From positions 1 to 5,354 of the forward strand of contig JAGBAU010000330.1 of assembly GCA_017938785.1 (NCBI GenBank): DNA of 5,354 bases, read 5' to 3'. Source of the DNA: Clostridia bacterium (lineage in GTDB: Bacteria; Bacillota_A; Clostridia; Christensenellales; Aristaeellaceae). The notes under the pieces were generated by a model. It saw only the letters and a program-made list of their open reading frames with translations, was not told the DNA's origin and ran no database searches. The position numbers were made by a program, and so were the translations under genes. Within the stretch, counting starts at the first letter, position 1. The number at the start of each line of letters is the position of its first letter. This document shows positions 1-5,354 of this stretch, piece by piece.

Positions 1-162
1 ATTGAAAACGTGCTGGATATGCTGATCGAAGCCTATGAGCGCCAGTTGGACCGCTTGTTCAAGAACGATGCACTGGATATTGCCACCGATATTGACGTTC
101 TGGAAACCATGATGGCCGGCGACGGCCTGTCCGCCAAGGGTCAAATGAAGATGCAGCTCTGA
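1..162 (+). CDS. C-terminal end of a probable XpaC-like (5-bromo-4-chloroindolyl phosphate hydrolysis family) protein, partial
   Basis: The reading frame is open from the first base and ends with TGA at 160-162, giving the last 53 residues of a protein whose start lies left of the window. The tail is helical and charged. It has the pattern ENVLDMLIEAYERQLDRLF, then DALDIATDIDVLETMMAGDGL, and a short KMQL end. From memory of the family, this 'LDxxxxAFExLLDxLFxDxALDIxTDIxVLExMLxxxGL' pattern is typical of the C-terminus of XpaC-like proteins of Clostridia, which often sit beside TelA-type toxic-anion-resistance genes. The molecular function of that family is poorly known. No partner gene is visible here, because the next gene is convergent and separated by a terminator. 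With only 53 residues, another coiled-coil protein cannot be excluded. Confidence 0.6.
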   Translation: MENVLDMLIEAYERQLDRLFKNDALDIATDIDVLETMMAGDGLSAKGQMKMQL

Positions 163-192
163 GCAAAAGGCCCAAGCTTCTGTGAAAAGGGA

Positions 193-230
193 AATCCCCT
201 GAACCGCAAGGTTCAGGGGATTGTTTTGAT
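193..230. terminator. Bidirectional intrinsic terminator between convergent genes
   Basis: A perfect 13-bp stem (arms 193-205 and 210-222) closes on a GCAA tetraloop (206-209), a GNRA-type stable loop. On the plus strand it is followed by GTTTTGAT. On the minus strand the stem is followed by TCCCTTTTC (complement of 184-192), a short interrupted T tract. It lies 30 bases after the plus-strand stop at 162 and 12 bases past the minus-strand stop at 235. It can therefore end transcripts of both converging genes. The T tracts are modest, but the stem is very strong. Confidence 0.9.
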
Positions 231-234
231 GTGC

Positions 235-2031
235 TTATTCCCCGAAGGGATTGCTGTAACTGGAGTAGAGGTAGCATTGCAATTCCGCACTGGCCACACC
301 GTCCGGGCTTTCGTAACCCAGGTCGGTTTGCAGCTGCATGATGCTCTGCTGGGTGGCCTCGTTGACGGTGCCCACGCTGTCGCGAATATCGTTCTTCTCG
401 AGGTATTTCAGCTCCCACAGACGCTTTTGCAGGGCGGTCACGTCGTCTCCGCTGTCGGTGATGGACAGGCTGCGGAAGGGCTGAACCTCCGTGAAGAAGA
501 CCTGGCTGCTGGTGGGCGCTGCCTTGGAATAGATGAAGGTGAGCAGGCCGCTGTTGGCAATGCCGTCGGGCTCGCAGCCCAGGCAGGCCTGGAATGCGGC
601 TACAGCGCGGCTGGTCAGGCCGTCATAGCTGCCGGTGATGGAGGATACGAAGCCCAGCTCTGTGAGCCGGTTTTGCAGGCGCAGTACCGCTTCGCCGGTG
701 CTGCCCGGCGCGAGACGGTCGCTGACGCTGGGCTGAACCTCTTCCACGGGCGCCTCCGTGGGGGTGGGTGCAGCGCTGATGGCGGTTTCGCCGTCGATGT
801 TCAGGGCGAAGGTGGAATAGAGCACCGCCTGTACGTAGGTGTTGGCCACGCCGGTTTCTTCAAGACCGTTGATCTGCTGGAACAGCTTGATGGATGCGGT
901 GGTGGCGCTGCCGTATTCGCCGTTGGGCGTACCCTTGGCATAGCCGAGCTCCACCAGGCGCGCCTGTAGCTTTGCAACCGCTTCGCCGCCGGAACCCTCC
1001 AGCAGGTTGGTATAGGATGCGGTATAGGCGTCGAAGGTCGGCGCGGTATCCATGGCGAGCATGGATTCGATATCGGAGCTGATGGTACCGGACGGCAGCT
1101 GGCCGCAGGCGGCCTCAAAGAGTTTTACGGCGATTTCCGTATTCTTGTCCAGCTGGCCGGATGCGCTGCCGCTCAGGTAACCCAGCTCGATCAGGCGCTT
1201 CTGGATATCCATCAGGGATTCCTCAGCCATGATGTTCAGGGAATCGCTGGCGCTCACGGCTTCCATATCGCCGCCGGCGTACACCTTTGCGGAGTCGGAA
1301 TAGATCTCCTTCTGAAGCGCAACGTTGGCCACATCGCTTGCGGTGAGGCCATAGGCTTCGTAGAAGAGCATGACCGCGTTGGCGGTTTCATTGTCGTAGA
1401 TGCCGGTCAGGTCGCCGATGGGATAGCCCAGGTTCTTCAGGCGCTGCTGCAGCGAATAAACGGAGCTGCCCACGTCGCCGCGCTCCAGAATGGTATACTG
1501 GGAAACGACGGCTTCGTTGTAGGCTTCGCTGGCATAGGCAACTGCACCGGAGGAGAACAGGCGCTCCTGCAGGTCTGCGGTGGCTACGCCGGTCTGCATG
1601 GTGCCGTAGGTCTGTTCAAAGCGGCGGACCGCGCCTTCGGTTTCTTCGTCGAAGATGCCCGAAACGCCCTGGGTGAAGTAACCCAGCTCCTGAAGACGGG
1701 TCTGCAATGCCTGGACTGCAAGGCCCGTATTGCCCTGACGCAGGGATTTGTAGTTGCTGGAAGCAGCGCTGTCTCCGGCCTTGCTGTCCTGAAGGATGGA
1801 GCTGGAATCGTTGACGGTGACGCTGCCTTCCGCGTCAATCACCAGCGCCTGCGCCTCTTCCTTGTGGGCGGGAGGGGGAGTGACGGTGGCGTAGGGCAGA
1901 GAGATTTTTACGCTGTAATCCGCCTGAGTGTTGAGCAGGCTTTCATCAATCTGCGCGTCGCAGCCGCACAGCGCGATGCACGGTGCGGCGAGCAAGCATA
2001 TCATCAGAAGCCTCTGCGCTCTTTTTGACAT
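235..2031 (-). CDS. Lipoprotein with six peptidoglycan-binding-type repeats
   Basis: This is a 598-residue exported protein. Residues 1-23 form a lipoprotein signal peptide (SKR basic start, hydrophobic core) with lipobox LCGC at 21-24, so Cys24 is the likely lipidated residue. A linker follows (25-94, with TPPPAHKEE). Six repeats of PG_binding_1 type lie at about 96-160, 181-245, 267-327, 342-406, 439-502 and 521-590. Each has the family pattern: G..G..V..LQ.RL.ELGY, then G.YD..T..AV..FQ...GL..DG.A, then a [LIV][FY]S end. A Pro-rich linker (APTPTEAPVEE, 421-431) precedes repeat 5. Repeat 3 lacks the usual G..G..V opening, and repeat 6 carries a small insertion. Known family role: these helical modules bind peptidoglycan, usually fused to amidases, transpeptidases or lysozymes. 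No such enzyme domain is visible here, so a structural or adaptor wall-binding role outside the membrane is inferred. The ATG at 2031 is chosen because GGAGG (2039-2043) sits 7 bases upstream. Confidence 0.9.
   Translation of the reverse strand: MSKRAQRLLMICLLAAPCIALCGCDAQIDESLLNTQADYSVKISLPYATVTPPPAHKEEAQALVIDAEGSVTVNDSSSILQDSKAGDSAASSNYKSLRQGNTGLAVQALQTRLQELGYFTQGVSGIFDEETEGAVRRFEQTYGTMQTGVATADLQERLFSSGAVAYASEAYNEAVVSQYTILERGDVGSSVYSLQQRLKNLGYPIGDLTGIYDNETANAVMLFYEAYGLTASDVANVALQKEIYSDSAKVYAGGDMEAVSASDSLNIMAEESLMDIQKRLIELGYLSGSASGQLDKNTEIAVKLFEAACGQLPSGTISSDIESMLAMDTAPTFDAYTASYTNLLEGSGGEAVAKLQARLVELGYAKGTPNGEYGSATTASIKLFQQINGLEETGVANTYVQAVLYSTFALNIDGETAISAAPTPTEAPVEEVQPSVSDRLAPGSTGEAVLRLQNRLTELGFVSSITGSYDGLTSRAVAAFQACLGCEPDGIANSGLLTFIYSKAAPTSSQVFFTEVQPFRSLSITDSGDDVTALQKRLWELKYLEKNDIRDSVGTVNEATQQSIMQLQTDLGYESPDGVASAELQCYLYSSYSNPFGE
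262..1746 (-). repeat. Six-fold tandem peptidoglycan-binding-type module array within the lipoprotein
   Basis: In minus-strand order the modules lie at about 1552-1746, 1297-1491, 1051-1233, 814-1008, 526-717 and 262-471. Successive modules start 75 to 97 codons apart, so each unit is a roughly 60-70-residue domain plus a 15-35-residue linker. The similarity is at protein level (RLQELGY, RLKNLGY, RLIELGY, RLVELGY, RLTELGF, RLWELKY). By eye the DNA is strongly diverged between copies. This points to old duplications rather than recent slippage or recombination. Confidence 0.85.
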
Positions 2032-2096
2032 TGGTAAACCTCCAGATTATTGGAAAGCTGCGTTGCAGCAGAATATCAGATAACTATACATTCTCT

Positions 2097-2125
2097 ATTT
2101 TACCGCATACGCCGCCCGAAAACAA
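2097..2125 (-). promoter_or_regulatory. Possible sigma-A promoter for the repeat lipoprotein
   Basis: Read on the minus strand, TTGTTT (2120-2125) and TAAAAT (2097-2102) are separated by exactly 17 bases. The -10 box matches five of six consensus bases, but the -35 box matches only three. Transcription would start near 2090, giving a leader of about 60 bases with a small hairpin GCTGC-AAC-GCAGC (2057-2069) ahead of the ribosome binding site. If real, the lipoprotein can be expressed independently of the upstream membrane-protein gene. Confidence 0.45.
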
Positions 2126-2137
2126 GCGGTTTCCGGG
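2115..2137 (-). other. Intergenic hairpin just after the membrane-protein gene
   Basis: Arms 2115-2123 and 2129-2137 form a 9-bp stem with a 5-base loop. In the minus-strand RNA all nine positions pair, one as G-U; in the plus-strand RNA that pair is an A-C mismatch. It lies 3 bases past the stop codon at 2141. No T tract follows on the minus strand (CGGCGTATGCGG), so it does not qualify as a standard intrinsic terminator. It may be a leaky terminator or an mRNA 3'-end stabiliser. It overlaps the proposed -35 box of the next gene. Confidence 0.35.
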
Positions 2138-2140
2138 ATT

Positions 2141-4093
2141 TCACTGAGTTGTCACAATCTGGGCAAAGGATGCGGTGGCGGCTTCGGCGGTGCGGGCGTA
2201 GATGCGGATATTGTCCGCATCGTAGACCGTGTAGAAGTTTTCGCTGAACCAATTCTCATCCGCGGCGAAGTTGTATCTCTCCTGGTCGGAGATGTAGACG
2301 TAATCCACGCCGTATTCCTCAAACAGAGCAGGGTTTTCGCCGGGCATGCCGAGCATGCTGGTCATGGCGTTCAGCTGGGCGGAATAATCGATGCCGTGGA
2401 AGTAGAGGTAGCTGCCCGTGCCGCACACGATGTCCCGGCCGGTGAGGGCAGCGACGGCGTTGTTGTGCTGGTTGCCGGTGAGAATCACCGCATCCGCAGG
2501 CAGTTTTTCCTCGATGAATTCGGCAGCGCGCACTTCTGCTGCACTGAACAGCTGGTAGTCGGAGATGACCTCGCGGGCGATGGTCAATGCGCCGGACAGG
2601 GTGGAGCACAGGATGAACAGAACAGCCAGCATGGTTCGTCCGCGGATGCCGCGCAGGTGCGCCCACAGGCGGGTCAGGTACAGCGCCGCCGTGGGGAGCA
2701 TGATCATGTAGGCCACATAGAACAGCTTGTTGTTGTCATAGGGGTTGGGCTGGAACTGGATGATTTCCGCCACGGCGTAGATCACCAGCGCGCCCAGCGA
2801 GAGGGAGCGAAGCAGGCTGCCGCGCTTGGCGGATAGTGCAGCGGGTACCATGAAGATGTACACCAGGCCCACATTCTTGATCCAGAACCAGAAATAGCCG
2901 TCGATCAGCCGGCCGTTGCCCTGGTTGTTGACCCAGTTGAAGCGCAGCTGCAGGCTGCCGCCGCCCACGGTCTGGGGGAAGGTCCAGGTCAGCAGCTGGG
3001 GCAGGGCAAGCAGCAGCGCCATTGCGCCATAGCACAAAAAGCGCAGGAAGCAATCCTTCTGATCATCCCGGGGAGCACAAATAAGCTGGTGCGCCATCAC
3101 GCCGATGCTCATCAGCCCCAGGCCGAAGAAGGAATGAGTATGGATCATGGGCATCATGCCCGCCCAGACGCCGAGCAGCAGGAAACGGCAGAGCTTTTTC
3201 TGCTGGACAGCGTCCACCAGCATATAGAGTGCGGGCAGCAGCATCATCCAGCCGGTCAGGAGCGTGCGCTGGGGTACCATCATGTCACAGATTACGTTAA
3301 CCCAGCGCAGGTTCAGGTCGGGCATGTTCGTGGGGGCATTGTAGAAGCCGGTGAACACGTTTCTGAGCATGGTGGAGTCCTTGAACACGCCGTCGAAGGT
3401 GTACAAAAAGCCCAGGCCGCCGTTGATGAACATCAGCACATAGGCGAGAACCACCGCGCTCTTTTTGTGGGTCAGCTCCCATGCAAACAGAATGAAGCCC
3501 ACATACACCAGCACCATCATCAGCGTGCCGGTCAGCACGAAGCAGGCTGCCAGGTCTCCGCCGAAGAGCAGCATGGAGGTGACCATGCTGTCCGCCAGGA
3601 AGGGATAGCCCAGCATCGCGCCGGGCAGGATGGAATAATCCGGGGGGAAGGCGGCGCCCCGCAGGCTGGTGGCGATGCCCAGGTGCAGACACAAATCGCC
3701 GTAGGTGGACTGGCCCACGTGCAGCGCGCCGTTTACATCCCGCAGGATGTGGCTGTACTGCAAATATCCGGACAGCAGCGCAAGGGGCAAAACCAGCGCG
3801 AGGATCAGCTGCCAGGGTATCTCGCCGCAGAAGGGAGCGCGATTGCGCGTGCAACGGCGGCCTGTCCAGGCAAGCCCGCCGGCCAGGGCGGCTGCAACCG
3901 CCAGGCCCAGCAGCTGGGCTGCGCGGGTGAAATCCATGAAGAAGGCGAACAGCGCCGGCAGCCACATCATCAGCGCCAGGCCCGTGCACAGGCCCAGCCA
4001 CAGCCGTACAAGGCCGCTTTTATTCTGGAACAGCCTGTCTGCGACCACAAGGCCGCAAACCAGATAAGCAAACAAAAGAAGAATTCCGAGCAT
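2141..4093 (-). CDS. Polytopic membrane protein resembling a GT-C-type glycosyltransferase
   Basis: This is a 650-residue protein with roughly 14 hydrophobic segments between residues 2 and 505, followed by a hydrophilic tail (about 510-650). The first large loop carries YGDLCLHLG (131-139) and FPPDYS (149-154). Later landmarks are PQR (274-276), HTHSFFGLG (318-326), an aromatic FNWVNNQGNGRLIDGYFWFW region (385-404) and NPYDNNKLFY (450-459). An acidic residue in the first large external loop, then many membrane helices and a soluble C-terminal domain, is the known layout of GT-C enzymes. These transfer sugars from polyprenyl-phosphate donors outside the membrane. Asp133 is the natural candidate for the key acidic residue. 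The tail includes EFIEEKLPADAVILTGNQ (525-542), the style of small Rossmann-like domain often seen at such C-termini. Substrate and acceptor are unknown, and a transporter-like or non-catalytic role is possible. The gene lies upstream of and codirectional with the repeat lipoprotein (109-bp gap). Confidence 0.85.
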   Translation of the reverse strand: MLGILLLFAYLVCGLVVADRLFQNKSGLVRLWLGLCTGLALMMWLPALFAFFMDFTRAAQLLGLAVAAALAGGLAWTGRRCTRNRAPFCGEIPWQLILALVLPLALLSGYLQYSHILRDVNGALHVGQSTYGDLCLHLGIATSLRGAAFPPDYSILPGAMLGYPFLADSMVTSMLLFGGDLAACFVLTGTLMMVLVYVGFILFAWELTHKKSAVVLAYVLMFINGGLGFLYTFDGVFKDSTMLRNVFTGFYNAPTNMPDLNLRWVNVICDMMVPQRTLLTGWMMLLPALYMLVDAVQQKKLCRFLLLGVWAGMMPMIHTHSFFGLGLMSIGVMAHQLICAPRDDQKDCFLRFLCYGAMALLLALPQLLTWTFPQTVGGGSLQLRFNWVNNQGNGRLIDGYFWFWIKNVGLVYIFMVPAALSAKRGSLLRSLSLGALVIYAVAEIIQFQPNPYDNNKLFYVAYMIMLPTAALYLTRLWAHLRGIRGRTMLAVLFILCSTLSGALTIAREVISDYQLFSAAEVRAAEFIEEKLPADAVILTGNQHNNAVAALTGRDIVCGTGSYLYFHGIDYSAQLNAMTSMLGMPGENPALFEEYGVDYVYISDQERYNFAADENWFSENFYTVYDADNIRIYARTAEAATASFAQIVTTQ

Positions 4094-4097
4094 AGGT

Positions 4098-4102
4098 CCT
4101 CC
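4098..4102 (-). promoter_or_regulatory. Close-spaced ribosome binding site of the membrane-protein gene
   Basis: GGAGG on the minus strand is only 4 bases (ACCT) from the ATG at 4093, tighter than the 7-8 bases seen at the other genes here. The next in-frame Met is at residue 42, inside the second membrane helix, so the start at 4093 remains the best choice. The tight spacing may lower translation. Confidence 0.7.
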
Positions 4103-4126
4103 GTTCAGCGGGTAAAAGTCCTTTCT

Positions 4127-4156
4127 ATTATACCACCGCGTTCTTTAAGCTGTAAA
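4127..4156 (-). promoter_or_regulatory. Strong sigma-A promoter for the membrane-protein gene
   Basis: On the minus strand, TTTACA (4151-4156; five of six consensus bases) is followed after 18 bases by a perfect TATAAT (4127-4132). A TG one base upstream of the -10 box adds an extended -10 element (TGG-TATAAT). Transcription would start near 4120, leaving a leader of about 27 bases that contains the ribosome binding site. It may also supply read-through transcription of the downstream lipoprotein gene. Confidence 0.85.
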
Positions 4157-4296
4157 GCATCCCCCTGTTTTCGGCTGAAAAAACCATGAAACGGCTCGAT
4201 TGGAAAATGCGCATTAATTAAATGTGAAATAAGATGAAGTGGTAATTGCAAATATTGCAGAAAGTAGTCGATTTTGTGCATAAGTCGGGATAATCA
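4157..4296. other. AT-rich divergent intergenic core with small palindromes
   Basis: This is the space between the two divergent promoters, clearly richer in A and T than the flanking genes. It contains the perfect 10-bp palindrome AATGCGCATT (4206-4215) overlapping TTAATTAA (4214-4221). It also contains the inverted repeat TGCAA-ATA-TTGCA (4247-4259), which doubles as a direct repeat of ATTGCA (4245-4250 and 4254-4259). Such elements can be regulator sites, but short palindromes are also expected by chance in AT-rich DNA. I see no gene, RNA or terminator here. Confidence 0.3.
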
Positions 4297-4325
4297 TTGA
4301 ATTAAAGCGGCTTATGGTATAAAAT
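4297..4325 (+). promoter_or_regulatory. Promoter for the Ig-like surface protein
   Basis: TTGAAT (4297-4302; four of six consensus bases) is followed after 17 bases by TAAAAT (4320-4325; five of six). An overlapping register, TATAAA (4318-4323), has a TG one base upstream as an extended -10 element but only a 15-base spacer. Transcription would start near 4332, giving a leader of about 32 bases. Confidence 0.75.
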
Positions 4326-4350
4326 AATACTGATTATGGAATAGGTATGG

Positions 4351-4355
4351 GGAGG
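4351..4355 (+). promoter_or_regulatory. Ribosome binding site that selects a GTG start
   Basis: GGAGG stands 8 bases before the GTG at 4364 but 20 bases before the in-frame ATG at 4376, so GTG is the better start. The site can also pair with bases just before the start codon: GGAG (4351-4354) with CTCC (4360-4363) around a GAATA loop. This is a weak 4-bp hairpin that would partly mask the site. Confidence 0.8.
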
Positions 4356-4363
4356 AATACTCC

Positions 4364-4834
4364 GTGAATCGATATATGAAACTTGTCGCCCTGGTACTGA
4401 CCGCACTGATGCTGATGATCGGCGTTTGCGCTGTGGCAGAAGGTATGATTTCCACCACCGTTGTGATGCGCGTTTCCAAGATGACCCAGAACGCCGTTGT
4501 CAACGCCGGTGAGGATCTCTCCATGGAAGTCAATATTGACGGCGTGGAGCCCGCTTCCTACCAGTGGTATTTCGAAGATGCAGCCATCACTGGCGCCACC
4601 CAGAAGGCCTACAGCATCGTCAATGCGCAGGTTGAGGACAGCGGCGTGTACCGTATGGACGCCTTCGATGCAGACGGCCGCATGCTGGTCAGCATGGACA
4701 TCAGCGCCCGCGTGATCGATAACATCATTCCCCAGTCCGGTGATGGTTCCATGCCCGTTGGCGTGGCCGCAGCCGCTTTCATGATGGCAGCCGGCAGCAT
4801 GACCCTCGTGCTGCGCCGCAAGGCAAAGGCATAA
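4364..4834 (+). CDS. Small secreted Ig-like domain protein with a sortase-type C-terminal anchor
   Basis: This is a 156-residue protein starting at GTG. Residues 1-25 form a signal peptide (NRYMK start, hydrophobic core) with a likely type I cleavage after AVA (23-25). Residues about 42-117 look like one Ig-like domain: SMEVNIDG, a core Trp in YQWYFED (66-72), an ITGAT turn, then EDSGVYRM (91-98), the DxGxY hallmark of the F strand. The Ig disulphide cysteines are absent (the only Cys, at 22, is in the signal peptide), as is common in bacterial Ig folds. The C-terminus has IPQSGD (122-127), a hydrophobic stretch (131-150) and RRKAKA. That is the layout of a cell-wall sorting signal (LPxTG/IPxTGD type) with Ser in place of Thr. 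The protein is therefore either sortase-anchored or simply membrane-anchored by its tail. Ig-like domains generally bind proteins or glycans; the partner here is unknown. It is monocistronic: own promoter, and a terminator 17 bases past the stop. Confidence 0.85.
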   Translation: MNRYMKLVALVLTALMLMIGVCAVAEGMISTTVVMRVSKMTQNAVVNAGEDLSMEVNIDGVEPASYQWYFEDAAITGATQKAYSIVNAQVEDSGVYRMDAFDADGRMLVSMDISARVIDNIIPQSGDGSMPVGVAAAAFMMAAGSMTLVLRRKAKA

Positions 4835-4850
4835 GCGCTTGAACGATCTG

Positions 4851-4883
4851 CAGTGACCTGCATATGCCGGTCACTGTTTTTTT
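4851..4883 (+). terminator. Intrinsic terminator after the Ig-like protein gene
   Basis: An 8-bp perfect stem CAGTGACC/GGTCACTG (4851-4858 and 4869-4876) with a 10-base loop is followed directly by seven T residues (4877-4883). The loop contains the palindrome GCATATGC. It starts 17 bases after the TAA at 4834 and separates the surface-protein gene from tgt. Confidence 0.93.
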
Positions 4884-4885
4884 GA

Positions 4886-5354
<469 letters not shown>

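Noticed and set aside
226..969. Long open plus-strand frame of 247 codons opposite the lipoprotein gene
   Set aside because: It lies wholly antisense to the repeat modules, starts inside the terminator tail region with no ribosome binding site, and its protein is Gly/Ala-rich low-complexity without a recognisable domain. It is a shadow of the GC-rich minus-strand gene.
2057..2069. Hairpin GCTGC-GTT-GCAGC in the lipoprotein leader as a terminator or riboswitch part
   Set aside because: Only 5 bp with a 3-base loop, no T tract, and well ahead of the ribosome binding site. Too small to call more than a minor leader structure.
4165..4184. A/T-rich stem GTTTT...AAAAC as a terminator for the minus-strand direction
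   Set aside because: The stem is weak and A/T-only apart from its ends, and it lies upstream of the minus-strand promoter where no transcript needs ending.
3089..4189. Long open plus-strand frame of 366 codons opposite the membrane-protein gene
   Set aside because: The product is rich in His, Gln and Gly, has no domain or ribosome binding site, and crosses the strong minus-strand promoter. The minus-strand frame has coherent membrane helices and conserved-looking motifs.
4186..4221. Tiny plus-strand frame MKRLDWKMRIN in the intergenic region
   Set aside because: Eleven codons with no ribosome binding site and no promoter just upstream; expected by chance.

Overview
The window looks like a chromosomal segment from a Gram-positive (Bacillota, probably Clostridia-type) bacterium. 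The evidence is strong GGAGG ribosome binding sites, sigma-A-like promoters, a lipobox lipoprotein, a sortase-like C-terminal anchor and an XpaC-like protein. Coding DNA is GC-rich by eye, while the main intergenic region is clearly AT-richer. The genus cannot be fixed from this sequence. There is no sign of a mobile element, CRISPR array, tRNA or rRNA.

Layout, left to right. (1) The 3' end of a plus-strand gene, probably an XpaC-like protein (1-162). (2) A short convergent gap holding a perfect 13-bp hairpin terminator that can serve both strands. (3) A minus-strand gene (235-2031) for a lipoprotein made almost wholly of six peptidoglycan-binding-type repeats, with no visible catalytic domain. 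(4) A 109-bp gap with a hairpin and a possible promoter. (5) A minus-strand gene (2141-4093) for a large multi-spanning membrane protein that resembles GT-C-type glycosyltransferases and ends in a soluble tail. (6) A 270-bp AT-rich divergent intergenic region with a promoter for each side. (7) A plus-strand gene (4364-4834) for a tiny secreted protein with one Ig-like domain and a degenerate sortase-type anchor. (8) A strong intrinsic terminator. (9) The 5' part of tgt, tRNA-guanine transglycosylase (4937 to the window end).

How they fit together. The three complete genes are all predicted envelope proteins: one lipid-anchored and wall-binding, one polytopic and possibly glycan-transferring, and one possibly wall-anchored. 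The two minus-strand genes may be partly co-transcribed from the strong promoter at 4127-4156. A shared role in cell-surface glycan or wall organisation is a reasonable inference but is not shown by the sequence. tgt is an unrelated tRNA-modification housekeeping gene. I found no clearly new biological system. The best candidates for follow-up are the GT-C-like protein, the all-repeat lipoprotein and the one-domain Ig surface protein.
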